A stretch of DNA of 64,000 nucleotides from Thiodubiliella sp900128405. GTDB lineage: Bacteria > Pseudomonadota > Gammaproteobacteria > PS1 > Pseudothioglobaceae. The notes below the pieces were generated by a model. It saw only the letters and a list, made by a program, of their open reading frames with translations, had not been told where the DNA came from and searched no databases. Every line of letters begins with the position of its first letter. The first letter of the stretch is position 1. This document shows, in pieces, positions 1-8,531 of the stretch. Location of the stretch: contig OY821614.1 in assembly GCA_963682085.1 (NCBI GenBank), positions 744,001 through 808,000 on the forward strand. Direction: 5' to 3'. Made by a program: the position numbers and the translations under genes.

Positions 1-660
1 ATTTAGCACCGCTGATAGAGAATTAGCCACCGCTAGACCCAAATCATTATGGCAATGGGCTGAGAAAATTGCTTTATCAGAATTTGGAATGCGTTCAATC
101 AAAGATTTAATAGTGGCACCAAATTGATGCGGCATATTGTAGCCCACAGTATCAGGAATATTGATAGTGGTCGCACCCGCATCAATTGTCGCCTCAATAA
201 TACGACAAAGGAAATCTTCGTCACTACGCCCTGCATCTTCAGGTGAAAACTCAATATCATCCGTCCAATTTCTAGCGCGTTGAACTGCACGAACTGCCTG
301 TTCCACCACTTGATCAGGTGTCATCTTAAGTTTCATTTGCATATGAATATTGCTGGTAGCAATAAAGGTATGAATGCGTGATGAATTGGCACCTTTTAGT
401 GCCTCACCAGCACGGTCAATGTCTTTGTCCAATGCTCTTGCGAGTGAACAAATAGTGGCATCTTTAATGATATTAGCAACCGCTTGGACAGCCTCAAAGT
501 CTCCTTGTGAGGCAATGGCAAAACCTGCTTCAATAACGTCTACACGCATTTTTTCTAGCACTTTGGCGATGCGTATTTTTTCGTCTTTGGTCATTGACGC
601 ACCGGGTGATTGCTCACCGTCTCTTAGGGTTGTGTCAAAAATAATTAGTTTGTTGGACAT
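1..660 (-). CDS. leuA: 2-isopropylmalate synthase, N-terminal part (truncated by window edge)
   Basis: First enzyme of leucine biosynthesis: it condenses acetyl-CoA with 2-ketoisovalerate to give 2-isopropylmalate in the cytoplasm. The minus strand is open for 220 codons from an ATG at 658-660 to the window edge. The translation begins with the family signature DTTLRDGEQSPGA (residues 9-21), which holds the metal-binding Asp and catalytic Arg, and reaches the metal-ligand motif HCHNDLG at residues 202-208. A good Shine-Dalgarno (AGGAGAG) precedes the ATG. It is the last visible gene of the ilvBHC-pssA-leuA series. The 176 bases between it and pssA hold only a short inverted repeat (ATTACC/GGTAAT near 734) and no clear leader peptide. 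The C-terminal regulatory domain lies outside the window. Confidence 0.96.
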   Translation of the reverse strand, partial: MSNKLIIFDTTLRDGEQSPGASMTKDEKIRIAKVLEKMRVDVIEAGFAIASQGDFEAVQAVANIIKDATICSLARALDKDIDRAGEALKGANSSRIHTFIATSNIHMQMKLKMTPDQVVEQAVRAVQRARNWTDDIEFSPEDAGRSDEDFLCRIIEATIDAGATTINIPDTVGYNMPHQFGATIKSLIERIPNSDKAIFSAHCHNDLGLAVANSLSAVLN

Positions 661-836
661 TTCTCTCTCCTGTATTTCGTTGTGTTTTTTTTGCTTTGTT
701 ACTTTATAAGGGTGCTGGCCTTTCAGCCGAGCAAGATGATAGATTACCTTACGGTAATAATCGTAACAAAATCAGGAAAGTGTTTTGCTTGAATGGAAAA
801 GTTTTAATTTGATGTCTCATGGAAAGGCATTATAAA

Positions 837-1601
837 TTAAAGTTTGTTTGATTTTTTACTTTTTTTCTTGAAAGTGCGTTTTTTACGCACATCAATCGTT
901 GTCATAATCAAACCAGACAAAGTGTAAACAAAGAAAAATATAAATAGAATGGCACTTGGCGACAAAGTAACAACAATAATAATTAAAATAGCAATCAATA
1001 ATAATTTAAATGACGACCTGCCTTTAAGGTTAATCTCTTTAAAACTATAATAACGAATATTACTCACCATTAACACACCTGCCATTACCAAAATACCCCA
1101 ACTCACCATAGCAAGATATTGATCATAATCCGTAACGCCAACAAGATCCTTAGCCCACACTAACCCTGCAATAAGTGCCGCAGCGGCTGGCGAAGGCAAA
1201 CCCTGAAAATAACGCTTATCTTCAACACCAATTTGCGTATTAAAGCGTGCCAAACGCAATGCACCAGCGGCTGTATAAACAAATGCACCAATCCAACCAA
1301 TCTGCCCCATCTCTGAAAGTTGCCAAAAATATATCAACAAAGCAGGTGCCACACCAAATGAAACCATATCTGCCATAGAATCATATTGCTCACCAAACGC
1401 ACTTTGGGTATTGGTCAGTCGTGCCACACGCCCATCCAAACCATCCCACACCATTGCTACAAAAATAGCAATAGCCGCTTCTGCATATTGCCCTTTGGTG
1501 GCTAAAATAATGGAAAAGAACCCAGCAAACAATCCAAATGTTGTTAATAGATTAGGAAGTAAGTAAACGCCTCTTTTTATTTTTTTCTCTATCATAATCA
1601 T
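837..1601 (-). CDS. pssA: CDP-diacylglycerol--serine O-phosphatidyltransferase
   Basis: Integral membrane enzyme that makes phosphatidylserine, the precursor of phosphatidylethanolamine, from CDP-diacylglycerol and serine. The CDP-alcohol phosphatidyltransferase motif (DG..AR, G...D...D) is complete at about residues 53-78, and several hydrophobic segments follow, with a Lys-rich C-terminal tail. An in-frame ATG at 1625 would add eight residues, but it lies inside the ilvC terminator hairpin, so I start at the next ATG (1601). The ATG at 1595 is an equally possible start, and no strong ribosome site decides between them. Position between ilvC and leuA is typical for gammaproteobacteria. Confidence 0.92.
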   Translation of the reverse strand: MIMIEKKIKRGVYLLPNLLTTFGLFAGFFSIILATKGQYAEAAIAIFVAMVWDGLDGRVARLTNTQSAFGEQYDSMADMVSFGVAPALLIYFWQLSEMGQIGWIGAFVYTAAGALRLARFNTQIGVEDKRYFQGLPSPAAAALIAGLVWAKDLVGVTDYDQYLAMVSWGILVMAGVLMVSNIRYYSFKEINLKGRSSFKLLLIAILIIIVVTLSPSAILFIFFFVYTLSGLIMTTIDVRKKRTFKKKSKKSNKL

Positions 1602-1609
1602 CCATTTGT

Positions 1610-1641
1610 AAACAAAAACGCCCAACTAAGTTGGGCGTTTA
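1610..1641 (-). terminator. Rho-independent terminator after ilvC
   Basis: A perfect 11-bp inverted repeat (AAACGCCCAAC / GTTGGGCGTTT, loop TAA) spans 1616-1640. On the minus strand it runs into TTTTTGTTT. It sits between the ilvC stop and the pssA start, so part of the transcription probably ends here and pssA-leuA is expressed by readthrough or from its own promoter. Confidence 0.85.
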
Positions 1642-1650
1642 ATGCTGTTT

Positions 1651-2655
1651 TTAATTTTTGCTTTGATCGATAATTTTATTCTTAGCAATCCACGGCATCA
1701 TTGAACGCAATGATTCGCCAACTTGCTCAATTTGATGAGCCCGTTGCACTTCACGACGAGCAGGTAATTCGCCTACATTAGCCACAAATTCTTTGGCAAA
1801 TGAGCCATCTTGAATTTCACTCAAGATTTTTTTCATTTCCAACTTGGTTTCAGCAGTGATAATACGAGGACCACGGGTTACATCACCATACTCAGCAGTG
1901 TTTGAGATTGAATAACGCATATTGGCAATACCACCTTCATACATCAAATCAACAATCAATTTAAGTTCGTGCAAACACTCAAAATATGCCATTTCAGGCT
2001 CGTAACCTGCCTCAACTAAAGTTTCAAAACCTGCTTGAACTAAAGCAGTTGTGCCACCACATAATACGGCTTGTTCGCCGAATAAATCGGTTTCTGTTTC
2101 TTCTCTAAAACTGGTTTCTAAAATACCTGTGCGACCCCCACCAATGGCTGATGCATAAGACAATGCAATATCTTTTGCAGTGCCAGATACATCTTGCTGC
2201 ACAGCAATCAAATCAGGAATACCACCACCTTTGACAAACTCACTACGCACAGTATGACCCGGTGCTTTCGGGGCAATCATAATGACATTAAGGTCGGCTC
2301 TAGGTTTAATCATTTCAAAATGAATATTTAAACCGTGTGCAAATGCGAGTGTAGCACCCTGCTGAAGGTTTGGTTCGATATTTTCTGCATAAATTTTTGC
2401 CTGAAATTCATCTGGTGCCAGCACCATAACCAAATCTGCCCATGCGGTTGCATCTTCAACTGATTTTACATTCAAACCTGCTTCAGTCGCTTTTGCTGCT
2501 GAGGCTGAACCTGTTCTTAATGCAACCACAACATCTACACCCGAATCTTTCAAGTTATTTGCATGTGCATAACCTTGAGAGCCATAACCAACAATTGCTA
2601 CTTTCATACCTTTAATAATGTTTAAATCTGTGTCTTTATCGTAATATCTGTTCAT
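1651..2655 (-). CDS. ilvC: Ketol-acid reductoisomerase (class I)
   Basis: Cytoplasmic NADPH- and Mg-dependent enzyme that isomerises and reduces acetolactate or acetohydroxybutyrate in valine and isoleucine synthesis. At 334 residues it has the class I length. The Rossmann motif GYGSQG is at residues 23-28. The acidic metal-binding stretch is present (ETETDLFGEQAVLCGG), and the C-terminal knotted helical domain is intact. It lies 47 bases after ilvH on the same strand and ends at a strong terminator hairpin. Confidence 0.97.
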   Translation of the reverse strand: MNRYYDKDTDLNIIKGMKVAIVGYGSQGYAHANNLKDSGVDVVVALRTGSASAAKATEAGLNVKSVEDATAWADLVMVLAPDEFQAKIYAENIEPNLQQGATLAFAHGLNIHFEMIKPRADLNVIMIAPKAPGHTVRSEFVKGGGIPDLIAVQQDVSGTAKDIALSYASAIGGGRTGILETSFREETETDLFGEQAVLCGGTTALVQAGFETLVEAGYEPEMAYFECLHELKLIVDLMYEGGIANMRYSISNTAEYGDVTRGPRIITAETKLEMKKILSEIQDGSFAKEFVANVGELPARREVQRAHQIEQVGESLRSMMPWIAKNKIIDQSKN

Positions 2656-2702
2656 TTTTTATTCCTCTTTTTTTGTTTTAATTTTAATATTATTTTTTTC
2701 AA

Positions 2703-3167
2703 TCAAACGCCCGTAACGCCTGTTCTAGAAACTTCTAAAATTTTATTCGCATCAATTGACGCTAAAAAATCACTCACTTTCTGGCTTTTTCCTGCCATTT
2801 CAACCGTATAAATATTCTCGCTCACATTCACTATCTTGCCAGCATACTCCTCAATGTGCTTGTCTATCTCAGCCTGAGAACTTGGATTAACATCAATTTT
2901 AACCAACACCAACTCTCGTTCAGTATGCTCAGCAGCGGTCAAGTTAGTTACCTGAACCACATCAATCAACTTATCCAGTTGCTTGATAATTTGCTCAATA
3001 ATGTCATCATCACCCACACTAACAATCGTCATTCGTGATAAAGTTTCATCATTGGTGGGTGCTACTGTCAACGATTCAATGTTAAACCCGCGTGCGGAAA
3101 ATAAGCCTGCTACCCTTGATAGTGCACCAGATTCATTTTCTAATTGTAACGAAATAATGTGTCTCAT
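2703..3167 (-). CDS. ilvH: Acetolactate synthase small (regulatory) subunit
   Basis: Regulatory subunit of acetohydroxyacid synthase, conferring valine feedback inhibition on the catalytic subunit. It has 154 residues, with an N-terminal ACT domain (about 2-80, including SGALSRVAGLFSARGFNIESL) and a second ACT-like C-terminal half. Its ATG overlaps the ilvB stop by four bases (ATGA at 3164-3167), indicating translational coupling of the two subunits. Confidence 0.96.
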   Translation of the reverse strand: MRHIISLQLENESGALSRVAGLFSARGFNIESLTVAPTNDETLSRMTIVSVGDDDIIEQIIKQLDKLIDVVQVTNLTAAEHTERELVLVKIDVNPSSQAEIDKHIEEYAGKIVNVSENIYTVEMAGKSQKVSDFLASIDANKILEVSRTGVTGV

Positions 3168-4897
3168 ACTAGATTCAACCCCTCATCATTTGTGGATGCC
3201 ATTTCATCACGCCCTGCTAATAACATTTCATGATGTCCTGCACCCGATGGAATCATTGGAAATACATTTTCCGTAGGGTCGGTCAAAATATCTAAAAATA
3301 CAGTGCGGTCTTTTTGCTTAAATGCCTCAATTAAAGCAGGCTTTAAATCCGCCTCTTTTTCAACTTTAATCCCTAAATGGCCATAACTTTCTGCCAATTT
3401 AACAAAATCTGGCAATGCATCCATATACGACATTGCATAGCGTTTGTCATAGAAAAACTCTTGCCACTGACGCACCATACCTAAATAGCCATTATTCAAA
3501 TTGACAATTTTAACAGGGGTGTTATATTGCAACATAGTTGATAATTCTTGCAACATCATCTGAATGCTACCCTCTCCAGTTACACAAGCAACTTCCTTCT
3601 CGGGCATTGCTAACTTTGCCCCCATCGCCGCTGGTAAACCAAAGCCCATCGTGCCTAAGCCACCAGAGTTAATCCAGCGACGCGGTTTATCAAATGGATA
3701 ATATTGTGCCGCCCACATCTGGTGCTGTCCAACATCACTGGTAACAATCGCTTCGCCTTTAGTCACTTCGTATAATGCTTCAATCACGCTTTGTGGCTTA
3801 ATCACGCCCGCTTTGGTTTGATATGCCAAAGAATCAACTGCACGCCACTCTTTAATCTCTTGCCACCAAGCATCAATATTGCCCAATGTTTTGCCTTCTA
3901 ATGCCTTCATTAACGCAGTTAAAGCATCATTTACCTGCCCGATAATAGCCACATCAACGCCCACTGTTTTACCCACTGAAGAGGGGTCAATATCAATATG
4001 GATAATTTTTGCATAAGGGCAAAATCTCTCTAAATTACCCGTAATACGGTCATCAAAACGAGCACCTACAGCAACAATACAATCTGAATCATGCATTGCC
4101 ATATTGGCTTCGTAAGTTCCGTGCATACCCAACATACCCAAAGATTGCTTATCAGTAGCAGGATACGCACCCAAACCCATTAAGGTTTGGGTAATTGGAA
4201 AATTGGTATAGCGGGTAAAGGCAATCAATTCTTTATCAGCATTGCCAATCACACTACCACCACCTGAGTAAATAATCGGTTTTTTTGCATGACAAAGTAA
4301 TTCAACTGCCTTAGCAATTTGACCTGCTTCAACCTTTATTTCAGGCTGATATGAACGCATGTTAATTGTCTCAGGATAACCACTAAATTCAATTTCAGCA
4401 ATCGTAGCGTCTTTGGTAATATCAATCAACACAGGGCCAGGGCGACCCGTTGTAGCAATATGAAAGGCTTTTTTAACAACATTTGCCAAATCATTCACAT
4501 CTGTCAATAAGAAATTATGCTTAACACACGAGCGTGTAATACCCACCGCATCCACTTCTTGAAAAGCATCGTTACCAATCACCGTAGAAGACACTTGACC
4601 CGAAATCACCACCATTGGAATAGAATCCATATGCGCCGTGGCAATACCCGTTACCGCATTAGTCAATCCCGGTCCAGAAGTAACAAGCGACACGCCACAC
4701 TTGCCACTAACACGCGCATAACCATCTGCCGCATGCACAGCACCCTGCTCATGACGCACCAAAATATGATTAATGGCAGTGCAAGCATCCAGTGCATCGT
4801 AAATATGCAAGACAGCACCTCCCGGATATCCAAAGATATGATCCACGCCTTCCGATTGGAGGCAATTAACCAGTATTTGAGCGCCATTTAACTTCAT
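3164..4897 (-). CDS. ilvB: Acetolactate synthase large (catalytic) subunit
   Basis: Thiamine-diphosphate enzyme forming acetolactate or acetohydroxybutyrate from pyruvate, the first common step of branched-chain amino-acid synthesis. It has 577 residues. The catalytic Glu lies in RHEQGAVHAADGYAR near residue 50, and the ThDP/Mg motif runs from GEGSIQM to NLNNGYLGMVRQWQ in the C-terminal third. The symbol follows the three-gene ilvB/ilvI-ilvH-ilvC arrangement; ilvI is an equally acceptable name. It is first in the operon, behind a recognisable promoter. Confidence 0.96.
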   Translation of the reverse strand: MKLNGAQILVNCLQSEGVDHIFGYPGGAVLHIYDALDACTAINHILVRHEQGAVHAADGYARVSGKCGVSLVTSGPGLTNAVTGIATAHMDSIPMVVISGQVSSTVIGNDAFQEVDAVGITRSCVKHNFLLTDVNDLANVVKKAFHIATTGRPGPVLIDITKDATIAEIEFSGYPETINMRSYQPEIKVEAGQIAKAVELLCHAKKPIIYSGGGSVIGNADKELIAFTRYTNFPITQTLMGLGAYPATDKQSLGMLGMHGTYEANMAMHDSDCIVAVGARFDDRITGNLERFCPYAKIIHIDIDPSSVGKTVGVDVAIIGQVNDALTALMKALEGKTLGNIDAWWQEIKEWRAVDSLAYQTKAGVIKPQSVIEALYEVTKGEAIVTSDVGQHQMWAAQYYPFDKPRRWINSGGLGTMGFGLPAAMGAKLAMPEKEVACVTGEGSIQMMLQELSTMLQYNTPVKIVNLNNGYLGMVRQWQEFFYDKRYAMSYMDALPDFVKLAESYGHLGIKVEKEADLKPALIEAFKQKDRTVFLDILTDPTENVFPMIPSGAGHHEMLLAGRDEMASTNDEGLNLV

Positions 4898-4925
4898 TGC
4901 TTATTTGATTGAAAAAAACCCTAGA

Positions 4926-4953
4926 ATTATACCTAAAATAAAGATATTGGTAA
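4926..4953 (-). promoter_or_regulatory. Candidate sigma-70 promoter of the ilvBHC operon
   Basis: On the minus strand TTACCA (4948-4953) and a consensus TATAAT (4926-4931) are separated by 16 bases. The -10 lies about 28 bases before the ilvB start, leaving no room for an attenuator leader peptide. The call comes from sequence match alone. Confidence 0.55.
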
Positions 4954-5052
4954 TTTTTTTTACACTGCAATAAATTCAAAACTTTAAATGGAGAATGGGG
5001 GTTAGACGCTATGCATTCCTAAGCGGATCCCAAAAAACAAGGGGGATCAACA

Positions 5053-5964
5053 TTACAAAGTATTCTGCCAATCTTCTGAATAAAATTTAATGGGGGAGTT
5101 TTTCCTCCCAAATGTCTCAAGTGACCAAGTTTCTGGCTTACCAAGAATGGCTGATAACAATTGATCATTAAGCAAATGTCCAGTTTTGTAACCTTCATAA
5201 TGCCCAATCAAACTGCCACCAAGTAAATACAAATCACCCACAATGTCTAAAATTTTATGCTTTACAAACTCGTTTTCATAACGCATACCGTCTTCGTTAA
5301 GCACATCATCATCACTCAATGCAATGGCATTATCCATACTAGCACCCAAAGCAAGGTTTTTCTCTTGCAAGGTTTTCATATCTTTTACATAGCCAAAGGT
5401 TCTGGCTCTAGAAATCTCTTTAAGATAAGATTTTTGTGCAAAATCAATGCTGAGTTTTTGCCCACTTTCCTTAACTTTTTTGTGATTAAAATCAATCTCA
5501 AGGGTTACTTTAAAGCCCTCATAAGGCGACACTTGTGCCCAAGAATCGTTATTTTCTACACGCACCGTATCTTTAATAACAAAGAATGTTTTGGGTTTGT
5601 TTTGCTCTTTAATACCTGCAGATTGCACCAAGAAAACAAATGGTGCTGATGAGCCATCCATAATCGGCACTTCAAATGAGTCTAATTCCACTAATATATT
5701 GTCCACACCAAGTGCAGAAAATGCACTCATAAGATGCTCAACCGTTGAGATTTTTACCCCTTCATCTTCAATGCTAGTTGATAGCACCACTTCATTTACA
5801 AATGCATTATGTGCCTTGACCAATTTGCCACCAGCATCCATACGCCTGAAAACCACCCCATGATCTGTATCCGCTGGAATGAGCGTCATATTAATCATAT
5901 TGCCACTGTGAATACCAATGCCACGCGCTTTAACAGATTTTTTTATTGTTCTTTGTTTGATCAT
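5053..5964 (-). CDS. lpxC: UDP-3-O-acyl-N-acetylglucosamine deacetylase
   Basis: Zinc enzyme of the cytoplasm that catalyses the first committed step of lipid A synthesis. It has 303 residues from the ATG at 5964, chosen because MIKQRTIKKSVKARGIGIHSG matches the canonical LpxC N-terminus; an in-frame ATG four codons upstream (5976) is less likely. Zinc and catalytic residues are in EHLMSAFSALG (about 75-85) and HKILDIVGDLYLLGG (about 235-249). In most gammaproteobacteria lpxC follows ftsA-ftsZ. Here it follows ftsA directly, after a 95-base gap holding a palindrome. Confidence 0.95.
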   Translation of the reverse strand: MIKQRTIKKSVKARGIGIHSGNMINMTLIPADTDHGVVFRRMDAGGKLVKAHNAFVNEVVLSTSIEDEGVKISTVEHLMSAFSALGVDNILVELDSFEVPIMDGSSAPFVFLVQSAGIKEQNKPKTFFVIKDTVRVENNDSWAQVSPYEGFKVTLEIDFNHKKVKESGQKLSIDFAQKSYLKEISRARTFGYVKDMKTLQEKNLALGASMDNAIALSDDDVLNEDGMRYENEFVKHKILDIVGDLYLLGGSLIGHYEGYKTGHLLNDQLLSAILGKPETWSLETFGRKNSPIKFYSEDWQNTL

Positions 5965-6011
5965 ATTTTTCACCATTAAAAAACCTTACATAAATATAAG
6001 TAGTTACTCAA

Positions 6012-6039
6012 AGACCTTTGCATATTTATACAAAGGTCT
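6012..6039. repeat. Minimal MITE-end palindrome between ftsA and lpxC
   Basis: AGACCTTTG (6012-6020) and CAAAGGTCT (6031-6039) form a perfect 9-bp inverted repeat around a 10-base AT spacer. The arms are the same as the terminal inverted repeats of the MITE family at 18979-19138, so this looks like a solo pair of ends or an internally deleted copy. It lies where ftsZ would normally stand. It could also fold as a hairpin in the transcript. Confidence 0.6.
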
Positions 6040-6071
6040 CTATTTATATCTGTGCAAAAGTTCCTATTTTT

Positions 6072-7328
6072 TTAAAAACTGCCCATCATACTTTTAATTT
6101 TACCCGATATCCCACGCTTAGTTGATTGCTCTTCTTTGTAACCCAACTCTTCATCATTAAACAGCAACAAACCCAAAGCACAAGCGTATTCTGGTGCTAG
6201 CAGGTCATCATCTGTAGAAATAAAATTAGGATCTAAACGAATAACCTCTCTATTTACATACCCTATTTTGGCTCTCTTCTTTAAGTAACTAAGCACCAAA
6301 TCAGCACAACCTTTAATTTTGACACCACCGCCCACAAGAACAAAGCTTTTTATTGAACGATACAAGTTTTTATCTTGCTTACTTATCTTCTTCTTAATTA
6401 ACAACAATAAGGATTGATAAGATGCCTCAATCACTTCAATTAACGACTCGTGAGACAAATAATATGTGTCCATATCATCAATTTGTCGAAAACGAATAAG
6501 TCCATCATCCACCAGCGTTTTAACTTGTGCTTGCCCATAAGTTAATTTTAATCGCTCCGCCTCCTTAAAAGAGGTGTCAAACGCATCCGCAATATCAGCA
6601 GTAACTTGTGCCGCACCCGCTTGAATCGTCGCACTATAAAAAAACCCCCCATTCTTAAAAACAGACAAATCCATTACCTCCGAACCCATATCAACCAAAC
6701 AAACACCATTGTCTTTTTGTACTTGGGTCAAATAAGGCTCACTACTCGCCATTGAACTTACCACCATTTTGCGTGCCTTTAAATCACACAAATCAATACT
6801 TTTTTCAATACTTTTAACACGCTGCTTAGAGGCAACAACAATATGCATACTCGCCTCCAATGTATTCGCATCCTCACCAATTGGACTTTTAACCACAGCA
6901 CCCTGCTCAGTTTCTAGATCTTTGTCCAATATATAATGATGTGTTATGCCACTAATGCGTTGCTCAGTTTCTCTAAATTTCTGTGCTTCAGCAAACTTAA
7001 TAAGTCCTTCCACATCACTCTTTTTAACCCTGCCACTACCCACATGCACATTATGAGTAGTATTAAACACCCTAAGATTCGGGTCTGAAATATTAACAAC
7101 AACACTGTCAAATTCAGAATTACAACTTCTCCCAGCCTTATTAGCAACCTCTTCAATAACCGACACCACTTCTTCAATATCAACAATCTCACCTTTCTTA
7201 ACCCCCATAGAGGCACCTTTAGCATAGCCAACAACTTCTAGTAATCCGTCATCCAGCCTATCTGCAATCAGCACCACAATCTTACTACTCCCAATATCCA
7301 CACTGGCAATATAATTACTATCAGCCAT
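6072..7328 (-). CDS. ftsA: Cell division protein FtsA
   Basis: Actin-like ATPase that normally tethers FtsZ to the inner membrane and recruits the divisome. It has 418 residues with the N-terminal phosphate-binding motif VDIGSSKIVVL, the SHS2 (1C) insertion typical of FtsA, the second nucleotide motif (VCLVDMGSEVMDLSVF), and a C-terminal amphipathic membrane-targeting helix (GISGKIKSMMGSF). The start overlaps the dusA stop region directly. FtsA is intact although its usual partner gene ftsZ is not in the window, and ftsQ is not upstream either. Confidence 0.94.
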   Translation of the reverse strand: MADSNYIASVDIGSSKIVVLIADRLDDGLLEVVGYAKGASMGVKKGEIVDIEEVVSVIEEVANKAGRSCNSEFDSVVVNISDPNLRVFNTTHNVHVGSGRVKKSDVEGLIKFAEAQKFRETEQRISGITHHYILDKDLETEQGAVVKSPIGEDANTLEASMHIVVASKQRVKSIEKSIDLCDLKARKMVVSSMASSEPYLTQVQKDNGVCLVDMGSEVMDLSVFKNGGFFYSATIQAGAAQVTADIADAFDTSFKEAERLKLTYGQAQVKTLVDDGLIRFRQIDDMDTYYLSHESLIEVIEASYQSLLLLIKKKISKQDKNLYRSIKSFVLVGGGVKIKGCADLVLSYLKKRAKIGYVNREVIRLDPNFISTDDDLLAPEYACALGLLLFNDEELGYKEEQSTKRGISGKIKSMMGSF

Positions 7329-8285
7329 CTAATCCACCCCCTCTACAAAATCCAACCATTTATACAAATGCGTCAATTCAACCGTCTTACCACTCAACAA
7401 TTGCCTAAACTTCCTCGCATTCGGCTGCCCATGATACAGCCCCAAAATATGCCGAGTCATCGAACGAATCGGCACCCCCTGTGCCTGTTGATTTTTCATA
7501 TAATCAATAAAACGCAACAACACCTGCTCACGCGACAACACCCCCAGCGTTTTTTGATAAATCACCGCATCCACCTCACTCAACAAATACGGCTGATGAT
7601 ACACCGCCCTACCCAACATCACCCCATCCACATTCTCCAAATGCCGCTGCACACTCTCCATCGTCACAATCCCCCCATTAATCCCAATCCCCAACGCTGG
7701 AAAATCCCGCTTAATCCGATACACCCGCTCATAATTCAACGGCGGCACAGTCCGATTCTCCTTAGGGCTCAACCCCTGTAACCACGCCTTCCTCGCATGA
7801 ATAAAAAAATCATCACACCCCGCCCCCGCAACCGTCGCCACAAAATTAACCAATTCATCATAACTGTCCCTCTCATCCACCCCAATTCTCGACTTCACCG
7901 TTACCGGAATATCCACCACCTGCCTCATCGCATCCACACACCTCGCCACCACCTCTGGCGTCTGCATCAAACACGCCCCAAAACGCCCCGACTGCACCCT
8001 ATCAGACGGACACCCCACATTAATATTCACCTCATCATACCCCCACACCTGCGCCACCCTCGCCGCCCTCGCCATCTCCTGCGGATCACTCCCTCCCAAC
8101 TGCAACACCAACGGATGCTCCCCCACATCAAAATCCAACAACCGCCCCTTATCCCCATACAAAATCGCCTTAGCTGTTACCATCTCCGTCCACAACTGCA
8201 CCTCCGACGACAACAACCGATGAAAATACCGACAATGCCTATCCGTCCAATCCATCATTGGCGCTACCGAAAATTTATGCATCAC
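7329..8285 (-). CDS. dusA: tRNA-dihydrouridine(20/20a) synthase
   Basis: FMN-dependent enzyme reducing uridine 20/20a in the tRNA D-loop. It has 318 residues with the DusA hallmarks HKFSVAPMMDWTDRHCR at the start, catalytic Cys in VNINVGCPSDRVQSG, and ARKAWLQGLSPKENR; the last distinguishes DusA from DusB and DusC. It abuts ftsA without a gap. Its coding strand is strikingly G-rich and its plus strand C-rich compared with neighbours, leaving long spurious antisense open frames and suggesting different base-usage history. Confidence 0.93.
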   Translation of the reverse strand: MMHKFSVAPMMDWTDRHCRYFHRLLSSEVQLWTEMVTAKAILYGDKGRLLDFDVGEHPLVLQLGGSDPQEMARAARVAQVWGYDEVNINVGCPSDRVQSGRFGACLMQTPEVVARCVDAMRQVVDIPVTVKSRIGVDERDSYDELVNFVATVAGAGCDDFFIHARKAWLQGLSPKENRTVPPLNYERVYRIKRDFPALGIGINGGIVTMESVQRHLENVDGVMLGRAVYHQPYLLSEVDAVIYQKTLGVLSREQVLLRFIDYMKNQQAQGVPIRSMTRHILGLYHGQPNARKFRQLLSGKTVELTHLYKWLDFVEGVD

Positions 8286-8388
8286 CTTTCACCCGATTAA
8301 TCTTATCCGCATACTCTTGCAACAACGCTATCGGTTTAAAACCTTGTTCTTTTGCCCGTTTAATATTTCCAGAAAAGTCCCATTTCTC

Positions 8389-8515
8389 CATAACACCAAA
8401 TTTAGTATCCGCTGGCAGGTGTGAGATAAACTCTGCGGTCGCAGAACTTTGATAAAAAAATGACTTTTGAAAGCGAACTGCACTGCCAGCGGTCGACTGG
8501 AATTCTTTGTTATGC
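8389..8515. repeat. attC-like extended palindrome after the methyltransferase-nuclease gene
   Basis: The outer ends CATAACA and TGTTATGC pair, the perfect 10-bp arms CCGCTGGCAG (8409-8418) and CTGCCAGCGG (8483-8492) follow, and CTGCG-GT-CGCAG (8436-8447) forms an inner hairpin. The 127-base size and nested layout resemble integron attC sites of the long VCR type. The site lies 17 bases past the stop of the 8532-10286 gene. An 85-codon frame (8275-8532) reads straight through it and is probably not a gene. Confidence 0.5.
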
Positions 8516-8531
8516 AACACTTTGTTTTCCA

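Noticed and set aside
1595..1625. pssA start at 1625
   Set aside because: This ATG is within the ilvC terminator hairpin and adds non-family residues.
7368..8300. Two long antisense open frames over dusA
   Set aside because: They are rich in Pro, His, Thr and Arg only because of the C-rich antisense strand. dusA itself is well supported.
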